The notes below the pieces were generated by a model. The model did not search any database and had not been told where the DNA came from. It saw only the letters and a list, made by a program, of their open reading frames with translations. The position numbers and the translations under genes were made by a program. Below are positions 24,921 through 34,250 of a DNA stretch of 64,000 nt, one piece after another. Location: contig OZ014416.1 of assembly GCA_963965975.1 (NCBI GenBank), forward strand, positions 3,906,001 through 3,970,000, read 5' to 3'. The stretch is from Xestospongia bergquistia. Taxonomy: Eukaryota > Porifera > Demospongiae > Haplosclerida > Petrosiidae. Each line of letters opens with the position of its first letter. Position 1 is the first letter of the stretch.

Positions 24921-27000
24921 CCCTTTAACGGGTGGTTGCGTAATTATGAGCAGGCGGATGCAATTATTGAGTAGGTGGAATCGCAATTTTGCACAGTAAC
25001 TATTACCGAGGCACCTGGACTGTTTTTCGAAAGCAAGAACGTGAATATGATTGCAATCACTGGTTTGTAAAGCTATCAACATGGCTAAAGCGTCATGGCA
25101 TTGACAAGCAGAAGGTTTATACAGTTGCCTTCTGACCCAGACCTCCTTTTACAGTGTATTGATGGTGCTGAAAGTGACTATTCAGACAGTGATTTCTACA
25201 GCTACATTGATGAAGAAGAAGCACTGACAGATCTTTTGCAAAGCCATTTACTAGCAAGGCTGACTTCTGAAACCTTTGTACTAAAATGTAACTCTTCAGC
25301 TCCACCTTTACCAACAAGAAGCAGTTTCCTAGCTCCACGTACACCCACGGATAAGATGATTTTACACACATGTACAAAATAATAATAATTATTGTAGTTC
25401 ATCCATTGGTTGCCACCTCTCCAGCAACAGCTTTGCCCAGTACTAGCACTACTGCTACAGCTAGCCTACCTATAGTTAACTAAAGACTACCAATAATAGC
25501 AAAGTAACTTTATAGTTCATCCATTTACTGCATCACCTGGGATTACTCTTGATATAACCAACAAACCACCACTTGCTTTCTTCAATCTATACTTTTCATC
25601 AGCAGTAAAAGATTTGATCTTTGTGGAAACAGCTACCTATCCTGTGTCAAATTGAATCTTACATGCATAATCATCCCAACGCTCTTGGTCATGACTGGAG
25701 TAGAAATCTGATAAAGCATGAGGAAGTTGACCCATTACTAGCCATAATAATTACAAAGTGGCTAGTTAGATATCTGTCTGTGAGGTATTCATTATAACCA
25801 AGGAAATAGATTGATATGAATTGCAAGTTTTATTTATTACACTTACTTGTAATTGTAATTTTATTAGGAAGCCCTAAAAATTTGTGAATTTCCTGTACAA
25901 CTTACTTATTTGTAGATCATACTGGAGCAGCAAATGGTCATTTCATAGTGATATAGTCAGTCATATCATGCAGAAGGTTTGAATTATTGATGAAATCTTG
26001 ATCAGCTTAACGAGTCATTCTAGTTGGTTTATATTCCCAATAGAGAAATTGCTGTTGATGAGAGTATCATTGGACACAAAGGAAGACTCTCGTGGTTCTA
26101 GTACATGCTCAAGAAGCCCACTAAATGGGATATTATACTTACTATAATGGTTGTTAACGAGTCATACAGGAAAAGAGAAGATGGTGTCCCTGAGCAAGGG
26201 CTACCGTACAAAGTGATCTCATGTCTCCTTTATCAATAAGTGGATATCATGTGTGTACCAATATACACTTTTCGCTGAATCAGAAGGGATTGAGTAGAGA
26301 ATTTCAATTAGCAAAATTAACAAATGGTAAAAAGTAACAATCAACTGTACTTACGTTAGCCTAAAATGTAAGATATAGGTTAAGTCTATTCTTATTATGC
26401 AACAGATGGATTTTCGTGTCCGAAGTGGTCTGACAAGCTAGTGGTACACATGTTATCAACCTTGCATAATGAAAATATGATAGATAAGCGGAGGAGAACC
26501 AGAGCAGTAGATGGAGGAGTAGACGTGGCAAAAGTAGTTGAAGAATACAATACGATATGGGCGGAGTCGACAAGTGCAATCAACTCCTACTATATTATGG
26601 ATATGTACGCAGGTCAGGCAAGTAGTGGAAGAAAGTATTATTTCACTTATTTGATGTATCCATTGTTAACACCAATATTTTGCACAATATAGTTGCTGAA
26701 AACCTTTACCACACATTGGCAGCCGGATACTAGACGATCATAAATAACCAGTTGACAGAAGGCACATTGCCTCAACAACAGTACTTCCAATGAGATTGAG
26801 CGAACATGGATTTCCAGAACCTGTTCAAAAAGATGCACCTTATGGAGTACGTCCCAGTCTAAAGTATGCAAGGCCCGAGGAAAAAAAGATCACAAAAACA
26901 GTACCAATGTAACATTTGTAAAACTCATTTGTATGTACTCCCATTTTTTAAAGATTACCATACCATACCAAATTACATTATGAATACTAAGAATCATCCT
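24921..27000 (+). mobile_element. Decayed piggyBac element (PGBD4-like)
   Basis: The left end CCCTTTAACGGGTGG starts like a piggyBac terminus and parallels the end of the other piggyBac at 38,282 (CCCTTTACCGACC). Three short subterminal repeats follow (GGTTGCGTAATTATGAG and two relatives). The interior encodes piggyBac transposase from N- to C-terminus. A clean TTAA duplication and the right end are not visible, and the right limit is approximate. This element is older than the one at 38.3 kb. Confidence 0.75.
25095..26975 (+). pseudogene. piggyBac transposase remnant
   Basis: Parts in order: an acidic N-terminus open at 25,095-25,382 (SDSDFYSYIDEEEALTDLL); ITLDITNKPPLAFFNLYF and VKDLIFVETATY near 25,550-25,640, matching the start of the DDE_Tnp_1_7 domain; AVDESIIGHKGRLSWF then KKPTKWDI near 26,050-26,140, the first catalytic Asp region; LSTLHNENMIDKRRRTRAVD and VVEEYNTIW at 26,441-26,560; and a C-terminal Cys-rich piece (CNICKTHLYVLPFFKDYHT) near 26,908-26,970. 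These follow the order of human PGBD4-type proteins. Stops and frame changes separate the pieces. The MGGVD box around the third catalytic Asp is degraded. Confidence 0.8.
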
Positions 27001-27039
27001 CATATACATCAATAACAATCTTTGTGTCTAGACTTTATG

Positions 27040-27240
27040 TACGCTTGTGTAATAATATGTATAGACATTGTCATGAATCGTTCCAAATGGCCTTACGATA
27101 GTCCAATTTGATCATAGAAATCATAGAAAAATACAAGACTTCACACTGGTGTTGAAGAAATCATTAAACCTGTGATGATAGAGGACTACAATCAATACAT
27201 GGGTGGGGTCAATCTAAGTTAAGTCTAAGTTAATCTACTA
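27040..27240 (+). pseudogene. Second piggyBac transposase scrap
   Basis: A short stretch encodes IKPVMIEDYNQYMGGVNLS. This is the piggyBac box that normally reads DYNKYMGGVDLSDQ around the third catalytic Asp; here the Asp is Asn. It lies after the C-terminal Cys-rich end of the preceding copy, so it must come from a separate insertion. Its limits are uncertain. Confidence 0.6.
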
Positions 27241-27266
27241 GATTACATATATTTAATTATAATTAC

Positions 27267-27268
<2 letters not shown>

Positions 27269-27303
<35 letters not shown>
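27269..27303. repeat. (TA)n microsatellite
   Basis: About 17 uninterrupted TA units. Confidence 0.95.
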
Positions 27304-27306
<3 letters not shown>

Positions 27307-27319
27307 CTATTCCTGATAA

Positions 27320-27611
27320 CAAGAAAACACACACACTTACATTATACTTACATCAGCAATCAATTATAATGTATTGTTTCACTTTGCCATACTGTGTGTT
27401 GTGTCTATGTACACGCTTCTCTAACTGTCTCTGTGTATGTGTATTATAATATATTGCTCCACTTTGCCTGACTGTGTATTGTATCTATACATACATGCTT
27501 CTTTTCCTCTCTGTGTGTATATGCACTTACATTATACATACACTACCAATCAGTTTTAATATATTCCCTGACTGTAAGTTGTCTCTACATGGACATACGT
27601 CTCTTCCTTTC

Positions 27612-27616
<5 letters not shown>
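27320..27616. repeat. Degenerate tandem repeat of about 100 bp, three units
   Basis: Three neighbouring segments share CACTTACATTATAC, a block near ATCAATTATAATGTATTG, TGACTGTGTATTGT and CTCTCTGTGTGTATATG in the same order, at spacings of roughly 80-110 bases. No coding potential. Confidence 0.65.

Positions 27617-27649
<33 letters not shown>
27617..27649. repeat. (GT)n microsatellite
   Basis: About 16 GT units. The His/Thr- or Cys/Val-rich open frames across it on both strands are artefacts of the repeat. Confidence 0.95.
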
Positions 27650-27652
<3 letters not shown>

Positions 27653-27812
27653 TAGTGGTGTGTTTAGCAATGGGTCTTTATAGAAGATACTATATTCACC
27701 TAGTTTTAAATCATCCAAAAGGAAGATTACAAGTTTCACTTTAAGTTTATAATACTATCAGCAAAGAAATGGCAGGCAAAACAGTAATATTATTACAAGA
27801 AAGAAAACTTAC

Positions 27813-28020
27813 CTTGCTTTCTTTCCCAATTGAAAGTTAACTCCACCCAAATAAATTGACAGGAAGTGATAGTGAGGTGTGTCAAAGAAACCCTTTGTTG
27901 TGCACTAGTTTACATTGTTTGGCTTAGAACAAAGTATCAACAGACTCCCCACACAACAAAGAGATCAACTTTATGTTGATCATTAAGTGTTCGTAGCATA
28001 CTACAGAGTTGAGCATCCAT
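27813..28020 (-). pseudogene. Last recognisable exons of the minus-strand gene
   Basis: Two pieces: 27,937-28,020 reads MDAQLCSMLRTLNDQHKVDL and then FVVWGVC before a stop. The other, 27,813-27,904, lies after a CTAG acceptor and before GCAAG|GTAAGT; it reads TTKGFFDTPHYHFLSIYLGG and VNFQLGKKAR with no stop. Whether both belong to the same transcript as the upstream exons is inferred from strand and spacing only. Confidence 0.45.
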
Positions 28021-28199
28021 TTTATGGCTTTTATGGCTTTTCTTGTTGTTATGTAGCAACATCAACCTACCTACCCTGTCACACTAGTAACTTACCTGAA
28101 AGCATCATCTTGTTGCTAGAGTAAGCTTTTAAATCGTTGCTATAGTTGAAAAAGCATTATTGGAAAAGTAGCCGCCCATGGGCGTGATTACAGTTAATT

Positions 28200-28513
28200 T
28201 GCCACGCCTGTCAACTAAGAAAAGAAGTATGTCAGATAATGAACTTATTAGGACTAAAAAGCAACGACTTTGAAATGTGACAAACTTCCAAAGGTACTTC
28301 CAAAGATGCGAACTTAATCCATTTTGAACAGGTAATTCCTGACACAATGAAAGCATGACTAGTTGTAAAAATTGATCAGGAAGAGCATGGAAAGGATAAC
28401 ACTTAGTAGAGCATCACTTTCATCTAATGGTTTCATGTTCTTGTTATTATTCACCAGCAACTGTACTAATTTAGTGTGCAAATTCTTCAAGGGTTGATGC
28501 TTGGGAGACAGAC
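28200..28513 (-). pseudogene. Exon-like segment 5 of the unrecognised minus-strand gene
   Basis: After the acceptor TTCTTTATAG it reads GLSPKHQPLKNLHTKLVQLL and NNNKNMKPLDESD. A frame change near 28,405 is followed by ALPDQFLQLVMLSLCQELPV and SSHLWKYLWKFVTFQSR. The lower boundary is not clear. The open frame noted at 28,129-28,356 is the second half of this segment. Confidence 0.5.
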
Positions 28514-28694
28514 CTATAAAGAAGAATTCACAACCATCAAATAGTCTATTGACTGTTGGGCACAAGTTAAGTTGACTAATCAATATTGAAAATAATTGAT
28601 GGAGATACAAAGTTATTTGTGGCTCTATCTGTTTTATGATAACTTTTAAAATACAATGCAATAACTTCTAAACTAAACATCAACCTTTTTTCAC

Positions 28695-28987
28695 TTAATG
28701 GATATTATTGTTTAATATTGATATAATATGTCCAAAGTTCAGTTTCAATGTACAATTACTGGAAAAATCATCAGGACTGAATTCATCTGACAGTTTGGTT
28801 GTATCTATGAAAAGTAGAAGTGTGTTTCATTGTGACTATTGTTAAACTCACCAATTATTGTTAAACTCACCAATTAGTTTAAGTTCCTGATATACATGAG
28901 CAACAAGTTCAGTACAAATTAATGAACTGAAGTTATCTTTGTAGTTTTTGAGAAATTCCAAGTATTCATCATTAACATTTACATTTA
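28695..28987 (-). pseudogene. Two in-phase exons of the unrecognised minus-strand gene
   Basis: Exon 28,871-28,987 (117 bases) follows TTGTCTGCAG and ends ATTG|GTGAGT. It encodes VNDEYLEFLKNYKDN and SLICTELVAHVYQELKLI. The next exon begins after TTTTCATAG at 28,804 in matching phase (G|AT) and encodes TTKLSDEFSPDDFSSN and LKLNFGHIISILNNN, ending at TAA 28,695-28,697. The TAA is followed by GTGAAA and could instead sit at a splice border. Neither exon has an internal stop. The donor region is duplicated (TTAAACTCACCAATTA twice, about 28,843-28,877), leaving two possible donors. Confidence 0.62.
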
Positions 28988-29111
28988 CTGCAGACAATCA
29001 AATCTATTTGTCTCTTTCATACGGTCTTCCTTGAAGCTTCTTACCTACTTAAAATGTAAATAAAAATTTTAATTAATTATTTCGGTAGCTAACCTTCAAC
29101 ATATCTCACAC

Positions 29112-29283
29112 ATTACTTGTCGTTGCTCCTGTTAATTGATAAATTGCAACACGATCATACCAGCCAGAGAAAATTTTGTTCTTTAGAGGGAAAACTTCCA
29201 CTCATTTATGGACTGTTCCCATATCAACATTAACAAGCCCCACCTTATTAGTACTGGACTCCCAACCCAAGTGGAATATGGAG
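29112..29283 (-). pseudogene. Exon-like segment 2 of the unrecognised minus-strand gene
   Basis: One frame reads GWESSTNKVGLVNVDMGTVH, one stop, then VEVFPLKNKIFSGWYDRVAI and YQLTGATTSNV. It lies between the GTAAGT donor of segment 1 and the next exon. The upstream intron contains the (TA)n run at 29,289-29,309, which may have replaced the pyrimidine tract, since I see no clear acceptor. Confidence 0.5.
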
Positions 29284-29288
29284 GTCGT

Positions 29289-29309
29289 AATATATATATA
29301 TATATATAT
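29289..29309. repeat. (TA)n microsatellite
   Basis: About ten TA units inside an intron-like stretch. Confidence 0.9.
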
Positions 29310-29344
29310 TTCAAATATTTACACAACTAAACATATTTACTTAC

Positions 29345-29883
29345 CAATCCAACGTGTGAAAAAACAGCTCCAACAAATATTTAATAATTGCTCCAGAACT
29401 TGTCGTCCCTGAAACAAATTATCTCCAGTTACAAATTTCATTATATGCCTTTGTGGAAAAATCAGGTGAAGGTCTAATGTAACGAATGATCATGTGAATT
29501 ATATTACTGAGGACTAACGCTATCTGAGATATTAAAGGTGGAGCACCAGTAGCTACTGGAGGTAATAAGTGGCAAAGCATGATGAAATGTATCAGGATGT
29601 AAATGAATTGGATTTGCTAGCAAAACTCCTAACTCTTTTTTCAGACATGATCCAATGTAAATGTATACATTGTTAAACTATGTTGCTCTAGTGTCTCTGC
29701 TTCGTAATCATTCTATGTTGCTCTGTTGTCTCTGCTTCTGTAATCATTCTAACTTCTCGAGATGAATACTTGATGACTGCTTCAACTTTCTCTGCAAATT
29801 TCAGTGCTTGCAAACATTCTGGACTGTATGAAACCTTCATACAGCAACACATTCATTATCTTCATAAAATATTCTGGTAACAT
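29345..29883 (-). pseudogene. Exon-like segment 1 of the unrecognised minus-strand gene
   Basis: It starts after a CATTTCAG acceptor and ends at ATTG|GTAAGT. Pieces in order: MLPEYFMKIMNVLLYEGF; SPECLQALKFAEKVEAVIKY; SREVRMITEAE; KELGVLLANPIHLHPDTFHH; PPVATGAPPLISQIALVLSN; MIIRYIRPSPDFSTKAYNEI; TTSSGAIIKYLLELFFHTLD. Frame changes near 29,822 and 29,555 and a TAA near 29,423 interrupt it. A 36-base direct duplication (GAATGATTAC(A)GAAGCAGAG..., about 29,675-29,748) lies inside. Confidence 0.6.
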
Positions 29884-29937
29884 CTGAAATGATATGAACA
29901 TCTGAATGAGTGTCATTAAATCGAGCTACATCTAGTT

Positions 29938-30124
29938 GTAGGTTTTGGGTTTAGAGTTTAGTTTTTAAAATTTAGTGTTTACCATTTTGGTTTTAGGATT
30001 TAAGGTTTAGGGTTTAGGTTTTCAAGTTTAGGGTTTAGAAGTTAGGGTTTAGTGATTTAGAAATTCTCGTTTCAGGTTTGGGTTTATGTTTTAATGTTAG
30101 TATTTAGGGTTCGTGGTTTAGGTG
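29938..30124 (+). repeat. Degenerate TTTAGGG-like repeat
   Basis: The stretch is made of drifting copies of TTTAGGG and relatives (TTTAGAG, TTTAGTG, GTTAGGG, TTTGGG). At least three exact TTTAGGG units occur, for example in GGTTTAGGGTTTAGG near 30,005. It resembles an interstitial telomere-type tract, but of the heptamer kind rather than the TTAGGG usual in animals. It may be a simple GT/AT-rich repeat. Confidence 0.65.
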
Positions 30125-30660
30125 TATTTTACGTCTATTTTATCCCCTTTGTGGTGCGAAAAATACGCAAATTTTAATCCGATATTACCACAAAAATTCA
30201 TGAATTTTGAAGACATCTTTTAAAATTTTTTTGAGAAAAAATACATGCATTTTAACCTCTGAAAATACTCATAATTTAAAAGACTTTTTGAAAACCTTTT
30301 GGGCCAAAATTGCATCTTTTCTCTTTTTCTATGTGTTTGGGTGACCAAAGTATAGATATTTAGACACCTTTGTGCCAAAAAAGTAAGGGCACACTTTTAA
30401 AATTGTGTATTTTATGCACAAGATGTTCAATTTTCACATATATTTTTGCAAAATTAAATTAGAAAAAAACATTAAAAATTCCTTTATTTGGGTGACAAAT
30501 TTAGGGAGATAGGGGTTAAAATTTCGTTGCATTTTTGGAGTCGAAAATAGTTAAAAAGTGCTTAAATAATTGCGGATTTTGGTTGCTTTTCAGTAACATA
30601 TAGTTTGGTATAATTTTGGTGCCAATAATACTTGCAAAAAGTCAAAATTCACTTGTTTTC
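30125..30660. other. AT-rich sequence, no gene
   Basis: Homopolymer-rich sequence with GTGCCAAAAA and GGGTGACAAATTTAGG motifs. The same kind of sequence lies at 24.6-24.9 and 31.08-31.43 kb. I see no reading frame. Confidence 0.6.
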
Positions 30661-31060
30661 TGTAACAAATTTAGAGAAATAGGATTTATAATTTCACGGA
30701 TTATATTACTACCCAATATTATGATATTACAACATAACGTACCTCATTTTATGTTGTTATCTATATAACGTTTTATTATAATATAATTTTGCCAATTAAC
30801 TACCTCAGATTACGCCCTAACGAACATGCCACTTTTCTGTAAATATACTTCCAAATACCAGTGTATGTGTTGTAACCTAGCCGAGACAGATTCAACATAC
30901 AACAACAAATATAAAAGAAAAAACTACTGAACATGTGCTTACACAATATATACATGCGCTCATCTGGAATATTCATAGTTATCACATTTCCCCTCTCAAG
31001 CAAAATGATCAACTGGTTGAGGTATCAGCTCGAACTGCAGGGGGATCTTGAACAAAAGGA
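30661..31060 (-). mobile_element. LTR-element remnant (LTR-like piece with a trace of pol tail), fossil
   Basis: On the minus strand a purine-rich CTTGAGAGGGGAAA is followed by TGTGATAACT, the start of an LTR-like segment (about 30,724-30,986). Homology to the segment at 31.4-31.9 kb extends on both sides, including a trace of the pol tail above 30,990. It is an old, broken fragment. Confidence 0.55.
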
Positions 31061-31430
31061 AATTAGATAAAATCGGTAAAAATTCCTTTTCGGTGTCAAA
31101 TTTAGGGAGGTAGGGGTTAAAATTTTGTTGTATTTTTGGAGTTGAAAATAGTTACAAAAAGGACTTACATTTAAAAGGAAGTGCTTAAATACTTGTGCAT
31201 TTTGATTGCAAACTATACTTCTAAAAAATACTTAAAAATTGATAGTGGCAAAATTTTGACAAAAAGGGCTTAAAATTCACTGAATTTGTTAAGATTTTGC
31301 ATATTTTCAGTAACAAAAATTATAAGAAAAAAGAGATTAATTAGGCATATTTTTGGCCCCAATAATAATTGGAAAAAGGCATCAAAATTTCAGTAGCAAA
31401 TTTAGAGAAATAGGGTTTACAATTTCATGT
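31061..31430. other. AT-rich sequence between two LTR-element remnants, no gene
   Basis: It parallels 30,420-30,700 in order and wording (GGTGTCAAATTTAGGGAG, GGAGTTGAAAATAGTTA), so it belongs to a larger direct duplication with an offset of roughly 0.6-0.8 kb. No coding sequence. Confidence 0.55.
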
Positions 31431-31455
31431 ATTACATTACTATCCAATATTATAA

Positions 31456-32174
31456 TGTTACAAAGTAACGTACCTCATATTATGTTATCTATATAACGTT
31501 TTATTATGATATAATTTTACCATGTAAATAGCTCATATTATGCCCTAACGAACATGACAACACTATATATGTATACAGTACTTATCTTATAAAGCATTTC
31601 TAGTAATACTTACATGTTATGCCACTTTTCATTTTTAAGCATTATTACCTGCTTAACAAGGAGCTATCACTTTCCTGTAAATATACTTCCTTTTGTTTTC
31701 TCCAATACCAGTATCTGGGTTGTAACCTGGCCAAGATAGATTCAACATAAAACAACAAATATAAACTACTGAAAATGTGCTCACACAATATATACATGTG
31801 CTCATCTGGAATATCCCTAGTTATCACATTCTACCCTCTCAAGCTTGATGCAGGGGTGCAAAACAATCAACAGGTCGAGGTACATAAGTAGAATGGCGAA
31901 CAGCAACAGGACGAATTTGTGCAACTGGTGGTATATCAATTTGAACTGCAGGAGGATCTGGATTTGGAGTGAACTCGTCTGATATATACCAATCTTCGAC
32001 TGGTTCCTGTGGAACGTGATCAGAGTAGTTACATCTAAGATGGTCAACATAACCATACTGTATTAAAAATAATGTAGGCGAATGTGGATTAGGCGAAACC
32101 TGCATGAATCCTACAATCAGTAAACAATATTCACAAACCTGTACATGGCTGCAAGCACCACACCCACTCATCAA
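31456..32174 (-). mobile_element. LTR retrotransposon remnant: end of pol plus 3' LTR (Ty3/gypsy-like), fossil
   Basis: On the minus strand an open stretch (31,839-32,174) ends in a Pro-rich tail with IDIPPVAQIRPVAV and a STYVPRPVDCFAP-type box. This resembles the C-terminus of Ty3/gypsy-type pol polyproteins after the integrase. A polypurine-like TTGAGAGGGTAGAA follows, then an LTR-like segment opening with TGTGATAACT (about 31,828 down to about 31,456). No gag, protease or reverse transcriptase is seen, so the copy is broken and old. The family call rests on this short tail only. Confidence 0.55.
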
Positions 32175-32335
32175 ACTTCGATAGCCACACCCATTAAATA
32201 TTTTGGATGTGGTTTATTTTGACCACACCTCATATTTTAATTAATGCTCCAGGTAGTCTAGGAAATTAATGCATAGCTGCAAGCACCACACCCAATTATC
32301 AAGCCACGATAGCCACACCCATTAATGCTCTACAT
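32148..32335. repeat. Direct duplication with CCACACCC motifs
   Basis: The segment GCTGCAAGCACCACACCC ... GATAGCCACACCCATTAA occurs twice, at about 32,148-32,200 and 32,275-32,325, with an offset near 127 bases. It looks like part of a short dispersed element; class unknown. Confidence 0.6.
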
Positions 32336-32600
32336 AATCTCATTTCCCTCACAAAAGCAGACTAACTAATCTCTTGTGGCTTCCTCGGCTTTCTCTCTGG
32401 AAGATATACTCACCTTTATAGTTGTATTCTCGATACTTACCTTTACTGACTACTACAAATTGTATAATTGGGTACAATATATAGAGTAGTATAGATACAG
32501 ACACACCATTTTATCATAAATATGTAATACTACCAAATGTAACACTGCCAAATGTAATACTACCACTCATTAGATTACTTGTCAAAATTTACTGTATGTT
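32336..32600. other. No gene seen; start of a short tandem block
   Basis: Mostly unremarkable. At 32,522-32,565 TAATACTACCAAATGTAA repeats with a period of about 15 bases; this is the reverse complement of the block at 36,565-36,630. Confidence 0.6.
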
Positions 32601-33689
32601 GTTAACTTACTGCCAGGGCTCTTTGAGATAGAGGAATGTCTGTCTTGAGTCTTGATCCAGATGTCTTGAGCTTTGATCCACAAGTCCAGCGAAGCTACAT
32701 TAATAGATGCATTATGAATTAATGTACTCTAGTACTGTATTCTGTTAACATACTGCCCAGCGTCTTTGAGATCGTGGAAAATCTTGACTCTTGATCCCGA
32801 TATCCAGCGAAGCTATAGTAATAAAACAGAAATTGAGAGTAATGTGTATTATGAGTAATGAGTATTATGAATTATGTACACTAGTACTGTAAGCTGTTAA
32901 CTTACTCCACAGACTCTTTGTGATAGAGGAATGTCTTGACCTTGATCCTGAAGTCCAGTGAAGCTACAGTAATAAAAGAGAAATTAAGAGTAATATGCAG
33001 TAATAAAAGAGAAAGTAAGAGTAATGATGTACACTACTACTGTATTCTGTCAACTTACTCCCCAGCGTCTTTGACAGATAGCAGAATGTCTTTGATTCTT
33101 GATCCCAATATCCAGTGAAGCTATAGCAATAAAAGAGATATATTTAAGGTTATGATGCATTATGAATTACTTTATACTAGTACTGTATGATCTTACTCCA
33201 TAGACTCTTCGAGATACATAAATGCCTTGAGCCTTACTCCCTAGACTCTTCAGATGAATTTCTTGAGCCTTGAGCTTGATGTCGAGCAAAGCTATAGTAA
33301 TGAAAAAGAGATTAGGAGTATTATGAATTAATGTATTATGAATTAAGACTTATTAATTAATGCACACCAGTACTGTGTGCTGTTAACTTACTCCACAGTC
33401 TCTTTGTGGTAGAGGAATGTCTTGAGTCTTCATCATGATGTCCAGTGAAACTATGGTAATAAAAGGAAAATCAAGAGTAATGATGTCTTTTTTAAGTAAT
33501 GTACACCAGTACTATATGCTGCTAACTTACTTCCCAGAATCTTCAGATAGAGGAATGTCTTGAGCCTTGATCTTGACTCAAGCGAAGCTACAGTTATACA
33601 AGAGAAATCAAGAGCAATGAATTACTTCATACTAGTACTGACTACTGAATGCTGTTGACTTACTGCGAAAAGTCTTTATAGAGAATTGT

Positions 33690-34250
33690 CTAGCCTCGTA
33701 CCCAAGCTTTCGCGATAGAAAAGAAAGCTTGGTAACTACTGCTTGTGTATGCGCTTAATTATTGTAAATTATGTTATATGTTCATATCATAATGACAACA
33801 TTTTAAATTAAATGACAAGTAAATGGGTCAGGTTTATATTGATGACGTTTCATTCACTACTGAGTTTGGGCATGTCTAGCTGAGTTTGTCGGTTCTGCAG
33901 AGATTTAATGAAAGCAAAAAGAACGACAAATTTGTTCAGTGCTGTTGGAATACAAAACCACACGAAAATATCTTTTCCATCATATATAGCTTCAATGAAC
34001 AAGAGTTTCTCCTTTTAAGAAATAGATTTGGCATTGCTAGCAGCTTTAGAACATACAGTAGAGCAGAAGAAAACTTTATATCAGTGATACAAATAGTCTC
34101 ATATTACGGGTAAAGGAATTTTGTCGTCATAGTTGATGGAGGATTCATAGAGTATACTAGTTTCAAAGAAATCTGTGGAAATTAAATGCATGCACAAACT
34201 GTAGTTACCAGGCTTTCTTTTCTATCGTGAAAGCCTGGGTATGAGGCTAG
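33690..34250. mobile_element. TIR element, copy 1, with helicase-derived interior
   Basis: The ends are inverted copies of CTAGCCTCGTACCCAGGC, continuing for about 50 bases to GGTAACTACTG. The flanks AGAATTGT (33,682-33,689) and AGAAATAT (34,251-34,258) look like a worn 8-bp target duplication. On the minus strand the interior reads EKLLFIEAIYDGKDIFVW, matching the start of the helicase segment in the copy at 44.0 kb. It then joins an unrelated-looking IPTALNKFVVLFAFIKS. Length 561 bases. It is non-autonomous. An 8-bp duplication fits hAT or P-type elements, but the superfamily is not established. Confidence 0.78.

Larger units (their letters stand above)
27813..29883 (-). pseudogene. Unrecognised multi-exon gene remnant, minus strand
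   Basis: Reading from 29,883 down, a series of segments with good splice borders encodes non-repetitive, protein-like sequence: 29,345-29,883; about 29,112-29,283; 28,871-28,987; 28,695-28,804; about 28,200-28,513; 27,937-28,020; and 27,813-27,904. Several junctions keep phase. The peptides are rich in Leu/Ile helices and I cannot name a family; a helical-repeat protein is one possibility. Segments 29,345-29,883 and about 29,112-29,283 carry stops and frame changes, so the copy is probably dead. The 5' part seems lost, since degenerate telomere-like repeats begin just upstream. It could also be cargo of an unknown element. Confidence 0.6.

Noticed and set aside
26361-26583. Minus-strand open frames
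   Set aside because: Shadows of the piggyBac C-terminal coding stretch at 26,441-26,692.
27474-27739. Open frames with Cys/Val or His/Thr runs across the (GT)n tract
   Set aside because: Artefacts of the microsatellite. The first residues of the minus-strand frame (VIFLLDDLKLGEYSIFYKD) could be a gene piece but are too weak alone.
29176-29412. 78-residue plus-strand open frame
   Set aside because: It is the antisense of exon-like segments of the minus-strand gene and crosses a (TA)n run.
30800-31012. 70-residue minus-strand frame as a gene
   Set aside because: It falls within the LTR-like segment and repeats at 31,645-31,827; no independent coding evidence.
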